A stretch of 58,000 nucleotides of DNA from Cryptomeria japonica (Eukaryota > Streptophyta > Pinopsida > Cupressales > Cupressaceae), in contig NC_081414.1 of the NCBI RefSeq assembly GCF_030272615.1, positions 812,551,069-812,609,068 of the forward strand, written 5' to 3'. The position numbers and the translations under genes were made by a program. Below are positions 52,725-58,000 of the stretch, piece by piece (the stretch's first letter is position 1; each line of letters starts with the position of its first letter). A model generated the notes under the pieces. The model saw only the letters and a program-made list of their open reading frames with translations. It made no database searches and had not been told where the DNA came from.

Positions 52725-52739
52725 CAACAACAAGACCAA

Positions 52740-53905
52740 CAAAAAGATTGTGTAACCGAATAAATAATTTTAGACTTGTGGAAGTCCCCCGAAACAAACC
52801 AACCGATTTCTTTTGCAGGATTTTTAACAAATTTCTTGCAGGAAAAGCGAGGAGATTTGTTTTACAAGCAAAACGTTTTTCCTTTCGTTGACCTCGAAAA
52901 TCAAAATTTGCTTTATTGACGATCTATTTTCCATAGATTAAATAATCATTGCTATAAAGGGTTAAAAAGAACACCATGCTGGTTGGAGCAACATCTCCAA
53001 ATAGAGGTTAGCAAACCATTGTCTTGAAGGCTAAAAAGAACAACTTATCTGCCGTGTATTGAAAGTGGAAGGTATATGCTCTCCCCTTAACTGGGTGACC
53101 AAAAAGCCAAACCACTCTTATGCTTTCTTTTATTCAAGCAATAAATCCTTTAGCAGGCCTGCCTTCCCGAGGAGTTGCACTCAACTCTTAAAGCCGTTTA
53201 TGGCCGGTGTGAAGGGAACGACCTAAGTGGGGAACGACTTTGACGCCAAGAATTCCAACCCACTATAATCAAATGTGGAAAGTGACGAAAGTCCTTTTCA
53301 ATGGTTGCGCGCAGCGATTAGCCTTCCCCCAGTATCCTTGAGATACGTAAAGCCTTTGTTCTAAAGGTTGGGAAGCCTCCTGAGGGAGTTTATCACTGAC
53401 GGCCGAACGGGAAGCCTGATTAAGAACCTTAGCATTAGAAACTTTGAGCTGAGTCAGTATCCAAACATTTGTAACATCATAGTGCAAGGGTGGGGAAGAA
53501 TCCGCCCACAAGATTACTCACCATATATCTCCCAAGATAACTACTCAACTGTGAAGCAATTCACTTTGGGTTAACTTCTGGCAAAAGGAAAAAAAATGGG
53601 CGCCCTCTAGGGGTGACACGGCTGTTTGAGCTGACGAAGTATCGAGACTAGTGAGCTATGATGTTGCTTATGACCCTTGAATAAAGAGTCTTTCTGAAGT
53701 GTTTATCTTGTATCCAACCTGTTAAAACATTGGGGATTCGAAAACATCCTCGACAGAACATACACTTTATGTTAGATTAAGTAAAATGATTATACTTTGT
53801 GTGCCGTGTTTACATTTTGTATTTTAGAAAATCATCCATCCTACTTGATAATTCTCTCAACAAAAATCAAAAACATCACAAAAGCACCAAGAGGAAAAAT
53901 CAAGG
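52740..53905 (+). other. Leader segment between the TAGCGC arrays
   Basis: Higher-GC stretch without the motif and without a convincing gene. The frames at 53269-53511 (minus) and 53368-53574 (plus) overlap on opposite strands and show no domain. Tat/Ogre leaders are known to be long and sometimes spliced; I did not find a clear splice pair. Confidence 0.5.
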
Positions 53906-53910
53906 CAGTT

Positions 53911-54534
53911 TAGCGCGTGAGAACAACATATTAGCGCGTCAAACAGTTATTTTAGCGCATCTGAAGAACAAAATAGCGCGTCCAAAAAAAACAGTAGCGT
54001 TTCAACTGAAAGTAAAACAGAGACCAAATATTTTAGCGCGTGTAAAACATATCATAGCGCGTGTTAGGAATATTTTAGCGCAGAAACAGAAATATATAGC
54101 GCTTCAAAATCACAGTGTAGCGCGTCAAAATTCCAAAAACTTCACAACAAAATTCAAAAAATTTGTTTTAGCGCGTGTAACGAGCAGCTTAGCGCGTGGG
54201 ATTTCTGTTTTAGCGCATTAACCAAACCAATTAGCGCGTGAAAGTCACAGTGTAGCGTGTAATTTTCCGAAAACTTCACAGCAAATTTCAAAAAAGTCTG
54301 TTTTAGCGCGTGTAACGAGCAGCTTAGCGCGTGGAATCTTTGTTTTAGCGCATTAACCAAACCAGTCGGCGCGTGGAAAATATAGTTTAGCGCGTGCATA
54401 TTTCACAGTCAACCACACAAAATTTTCCAGAATCAATTGTTTAGCGCGTAACCAGGGGCAGAGTAGCGCGTAGATAAATAGTTTTAGCGCATTGAGAAAA
54501 TTTACTAGCGCATCGAACACCTGTTTTAGCGCAT
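53911..54534 (+). repeat. TAGCGC motif array B in the Tat leader
   Basis: About twenty-five occurrences, mostly TTTAGCGCGTG and TTTAGCGCATT, about 25 bp apart. A segment of about 133 bp is duplicated in tandem (54168-54300 and 54301-54435), shown by GTGTAACGAGCAGCTTAGCG at both places. The ORFs over it on either strand (53799-54221, 54154-54399, 54353-54604) are periodic because of the motif and are not genes. Confidence 0.85.
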
Positions 54535-55005
54535 GAGAAAGAGGAGAAAAACAGAGAGTTGGAAAAACCAAAATTTTTGAAAATCTCAAAAATATTTCAA
54601 ACACAGTTTTTCATCAAAACACGTTTTTCATCAAACCAGAGTGACAGAAACAAGCCATAAAACTATTTTTCAAGTCAAATTTGCGTCAAACAAGGTTGTC
54701 CAAATCTGAAAACGAATCAAGCATTAGAGGATGTCTTTTCTATCATAATCCGGAAACTTGTCATCATCAGTGTCAATTCCATCCTTTAAATATCTTACGG
54801 ATCTTATCTCCAAAACACTTGTCTAGAAATTTTACAAATTGTCAAATCCAGTTTCCAGATCGGGAAACTCTTATCCATATCATTTGACATACTTTATCGT
54901 GAAGGAATAGCTAAACCTTCATTCTGATAAAGTAAAATTTGAAATTTTCAAAACAAGAATCAACTGAATCCAAATCAATCAAAGGAAATCATTGATCACT
55001 CATGC
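54535..55005 (+). other. End of the Tat leader
   Basis: No motif and no supported gene. The 68-codon frame at 54681-54887 has no recognised feature. Confidence 0.4.
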
Positions 55006-55392
55006 ATGACTAATCGCCTTATTCTGAGAAAGAAGAACCTCTATCGCAACATCACGTTAAAGAAACAGCAACCAAGCTTTTCCAAATTCATCAAGAGAAA
55101 TAAATTTTTATACATCAATCGTCAACTCTTCAAATCCCATCGGGTATTTCTTTATCACGTCAAACGTTATATCCAAAACAAATCCAGCGAATTTGACAAA
55201 GAACCCCTGAAAACAAGAGCATACTGTCAAAAGTCTGCTTTTAATCAAAAGATAAACTGCGGAGGAAAAATCAATCCAACATTCCTGCCCGACGAGTGCA
55301 TCACATATAACACACCTAGACCAGAACCACCAACGCCAGAGCAAAACATCAACGAGGACTTTGTTCCTTTCATCACTGAAAGTTTCTATTGA
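55006..55392 (+). CDS. Small upstream ORF (ORF1-like) of the Tat element
   Basis: A 128-residue basic protein, Lys/Arg/Asn-rich over residues 1-85, with an acidic Pro-rich tail (PRPEPPTPEQ) and no recognised domain. Its TGA stop at 55390 is one base before the likely gag start (TGAAATG), so the two could be coupled by termination and reinitiation. Ogre-type relatives carry an extra ORF ahead of gag, usually longer and of unknown role; this may be a short or reduced form. Coding status rests only on the open frame and position. Confidence 0.45.
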   Translation: MTNRLILRKKNLYRNITLKKQQPSFSKFIKRNKFLYINRQLFKSHRVFLYHVKRYIQNKSSEFDKEPLKTRAYCQKSAFNQKINCGGKINPTFLPDECITYNTPRPEPPTPEQNINEDFVPFITESFY

Positions 55393-55393
55393 A

Positions 55394-56569
55394 ATGCCTG
55401 TCACTCGCTCTCAACGAAACAAACAAAGCGAGACACCCGCGGAATCAAGTATGAATCGCAGATTATCAAATCCTTTTGAAGTTCCATCTTCAGAAGATCC
55501 TGAAATTACTGACGCAATTCTTCAGGAATGCCAAGAAAATCCTTCATTCCAAAAACTCATTGAAAAACTCATGGAAAATGACAAAGAAAAATATCTGCTT
55601 ATGCTTACAAGCAAAGGTGTCAAACTTCCTGAAGATTTCGACGCAAATGTCTTTCAAACAGGATCTCAACAATACACATATCAAGAACAACAAAGGGAAG
55701 AAGAGACTCGCATACCTGAACAACGTATTCCAGAACAACATATACCAGAAATGCGAGTACCTATGTTCGAAACCCCCGAACAACACATACCATTTGCTAC
55801 ACCTTTTCAAATGAGAACAAATCCAAGGGAAGAACTCTTCCCTCGGCAAGATAATACGCCTTTGGTTGCTCTTACTCAACAGATGCAAATGTTGCAAAGA
55901 CAAATGCATGATATGCAACAAGGGACAACAGTGCGGTATTCTATAAATGAAATCTGTCCTTATCCATTTGACAGAAGCTTAAACATGATACCTTTTCCTC
56001 CAAACTCAGACATTCCCAAATTTGATAAATATGATGGGAAAGGTGATCCTCGAGATCATGTTCGAGAATTTTGTACTATGAGTCTTGAATTTGCTCATAA
56101 TGACACGTATCTGATGAGGTTATTCCCAAGAAGCCTGGGAGGACAAACAATGGAATGGTTATCCAAGATTACACCACCTGTTAGATCATTTGACGAATTA
56201 GTCAACAAGTTCATCACCCATTATTCTTACAACATCCAACATGCCATAACCATGTTAGATATCTGCAACACCAAACAAAAGAACAATGAAACATTCATGT
56301 TATTCCTTCAACGTTGGCGACGCATGGTATCAAGATATCCTCGCGATATTCCTGAAAAAGAGAAAATGGAAATCTTCATTGATAACTTGAATGGGGAAAT
56401 GAGTTACAGACTCAAACTTCAATGCATCCCATCTTTTGACAAGTTAATTGAAAATGGCATCCAAGTAGAGGAAGCTTGTGTCAAAAAGGGAACACTCAAA
56501 TTCTACAAAGAAGGAACGAACTCATCAAACTACAATAACCAAAACAATACCAATCTAGACAAAACTTGA
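55394..56569 (+). CDS. gag: Tat-type gag, ended by a premature or programmed TGA
   Basis: I start at the second ATG (55394, MPVTRSQRN), because this opening is typical of gypsy gag and sits just after the upstream ORF stop; an in-frame ATG at 55361 also exists. The protein has a helical acidic segment (residues about 30-75), repeats of IPEQ/IPEM (about 115-145), a Gln/Met-rich helix (about 160-180), and the gag core from about residue 208 (FDKYDGKGDPRDHV, LEFAHNDTYL, FDELVNKFITHY, FMLFLQRWRRMV). The core forms the capsid. The frame stops at TGA 56567 but continues unbroken afterwards. Confidence 0.85.
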   Translation: MPVTRSQRNKQSETPAESSMNRRLSNPFEVPSSEDPEITDAILQECQENPSFQKLIEKLMENDKEKYLLMLTSKGVKLPEDFDANVFQTGSQQYTYQEQQREEETRIPEQRIPEQHIPEMRVPMFETPEQHIPFATPFQMRTNPREELFPRQDNTPLVALTQQMQMLQRQMHDMQQGTTVRYSINEICPYPFDRSLNMIPFPPNSDIPKFDKYDGKGDPRDHVREFCTMSLEFAHNDTYLMRLFPRSLGGQTMEWLSKITPPVRSFDELVNKFITHYSYNIQHAITMLDICNTKQKNNETFMLFLQRWRRMVSRYPRDIPEKEKMEIFIDNLNGEMSYRLKLQCIPSFDKLIENGIQVEEACVKKGTLKFYKEGTNSSNYNNQNNTNLDKT

Positions 56570-58000
56570 TTTTGGACTCGAAACAAAAACGACGGCAACA
56601 ATGAATCCTATGATCCTAAATCTAAACAGCCAGTGCTTGCTTTATCAGGAAATACTCAGAATATGAAAAGTCCTAAAAATGCTACTCCCAATCCACCAAA
56701 CAATACTCAAGGACAACTCAACACCAACAATGCCACCGATAATCAAAACAAAAATCTGAATCCAGGGCCTAACAACAATTCACACAACAACACCAACAAT
56801 TTCCATAAGCGTATTTTCACACCATTGGGCCAATCATTAGAGTCCGCATTCAGAGAGCTGTTAACAAACAAGGTTCTTTCTTTACCTCCAATCAACAATT
56901 ATGAACCCCCGATCAAACCACCTTGGTGGAATGATTCCCATTATTGTGATTTTCATCGAAACAAAGGTCATAGAACAAACGAGTGCATGAGATTGAAACA
57001 CATAATCCAAGACATGATTGATCGAGGGGACTTAACAGTGGATGGTCTCAAAACAAATAATGATCACGAAGCCTTCAAAGATCCTTTACCAAATTATAAA
57101 GATGGAGCATCAACTTCAAACGATACCCGCGGAGCTCGTATTAATCACATCTACAACAACACAATCAATCACATATCAGCTGAAGACCATCAAGTCAATG
57201 TTATAACCATTCGAGATAAACGTGATCATGAATCTGTCAATGTAACAACTCGGACCCAGAAATATGTCTTAAAGGGGCATACTGCACCTCCAACCACCAC
57301 ACCCAAGGTCCAATACGACTTAGTTACTCAACTGCGAAAAACTCCAGCTCAGATATCTATCCTGGAATTGTTAAAGCTATCTCCAAGACACAAAGACATA
57401 TTGGAGCAAGCGCTCTTAGAAACAAATGTACCTCAAAATCTGGATACAGACAAATTCCAAGCTATGGTGGCCCACATGACAGAGTCTCATAACCTCACTT
57501 TCTCAGAGCATGATAATACTTCATTGAGTCATCCGCATAATACTCCTCTACATATTGAAGTCATTGTTTGCAAACACCGTGTCAAAAGAGTCTTAATAGA
57601 TGGAGGAGCCGGACTTAATATATGTACTTTAAAGCTTATCCGTGCACTAGGTTTCTCAGAAGAATCTATTGATCCTTGTAAAAAGATTACCATAAAAGCA
57701 TATGATGATGAGGAACGGTCCTCTAAAGGAACAGTGATATTACCTATTCAGGTAGGCCCAGTGCAAAAGGATACTATATGTCAAGTTTTAGATATTGATC
57801 TCACTTATAATATCTTACTAGGCCGACCCTGGATACATGAAATGCAAGCAGTACCTTCTACATACCACCAGTGTGTCAAATTTCCTTATGATGGACAGGA
57901 AATCTCCATATCAGCTGATCACAATCCATTTCAACATTGCAATACAATGGGGGCAGCCCAAGACAGTTTGGTTCCTTATAACAGAGAAAAGCAACAGTCT
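56570..58000 (+). CDS. Tat-type nucleocapsid and protease, same frame as gag, open at the window end
   Basis: 477 codons without a stop, in phase with gag. In order: an Asn/Gln-rich linker (about 56590-56800), a zinc-binding segment with PPWW then YCDFHRNKGHRTNEC (about 56925-56990), a spacer, and an aspartic protease with the catalytic loop VLIDGGAGLNIC (Asp at 57599-57601). The protease closes with the conserved LGRPWIHEMQA (about 57821). D-G-G in place of D-S/T-G is common in Tat-branch proteases. Gag and protease are thus one polyprotein divided only by the TGA at 56567. Reverse transcriptase should follow beyond the window. Confidence 0.85.

Larger units (their letters stand above)
50624..58000 (+). 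mobile_element. Ty3/gypsy Tat-type retrotransposon, 5' part
   Basis: An LTR (50624-52083) is followed by a primer binding site, a 3.3 kb leader, a small upstream ORF, and a gag-protease frame still open at the window end. The gag and protease motifs (YDGKGDP, the C-x2-H zinc motif, a D-G-G protease loop, LGRPW) are typical of the Tat/Ogre branch of plant gypsy elements. It is the least damaged element here, with only one stop in more than 2.6 kb of coding sequence, so it is the youngest in the window. It is inserted into family B copy 2; reverse transcriptase, integrase and the 3' LTR lie beyond the window. Confidence 0.85.

Noticed and set aside
53269-53574. Overlapping ORFs on opposite strands between the TAGCGC arrays
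   Set aside because: No recognised domain and mutually overlapping; more likely noncoding leader.
52172-54534. TAGCGC arrays as a CRISPR array
   Set aside because: Repeats are only 8-10 bp, spacing is irregular, and the setting is a plant retrotransposon leader.

Overview
The window is plant nuclear DNA and consists almost entirely of retrotransposons, other transposons and tandem repeats. It is AT-rich. It holds Ty1/copia and Ty3/gypsy (Tat-type) LTR retrotransposons, several inserted into one another, and most old enough to be full of stops. The long gene-free spacing and deep nesting suggest a large-genome seed plant, most likely a gymnosperm. That is an inference; no sequence here names the species. 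I see no intact host gene, tRNA, rRNA or CRISPR array. The only host-like coding sequence is a broken two-exon coiled-coil gene fragment at 31999-33269.

Layout: 1-2695 is a minus-strand gypsy-type fragment (family B). 2702-22482 is a plus-strand element with gag and protease but no reverse transcriptase or integrase. It is interrupted by a four-level nest: a minus-strand solo LTR (6617-18640, target duplication CAAAG) was hit by a minus-strand LTR element with no coding region (7883-18203), whose leader was hit by a 6.5 kb terminal-inverted-repeat element (10305-16814). That last element carries CT/GA arrays and a 3.4 kb palindromic satellite. 22769-30001 is a structurally complete but dead copia element (target duplication GGATA). 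30007-37928 is AT-rich and holds an LTR scrap, the coiled-coil pseudogene and a 2 kb GT/GA purine-rich tract. 37929-40012 is a minus-strand copia-type solo LTR. 40040-50623 is a second family B copy, split by a 7.6 kb terminal-inverted-repeat element (42282-49852) filled with degenerate TTAGGG-like repeats. 50624-58000 is the 5' part of a younger Tat-type gypsy element: LTR, primer binding site, a 3.3 kb leader with two arrays of a TAGCGC motif, a small upstream ORF, and a gag-protease frame running off the window.

The most interesting signal is the pair of large inverted-repeat elements. They share the terminus GGTAAGNGCACAAA. One is flanked by an exact 6-bp duplication (CCCTAA) and the other by a 5/6 match (CCACTA/CCACTT). 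Neither has a recognisable transposase and both are packed with satellite DNA. The insertion in family B can be checked inside the window, because the other family B copy has the empty site. Second is the regularly spaced TAGCGC motif in the Tat leader.
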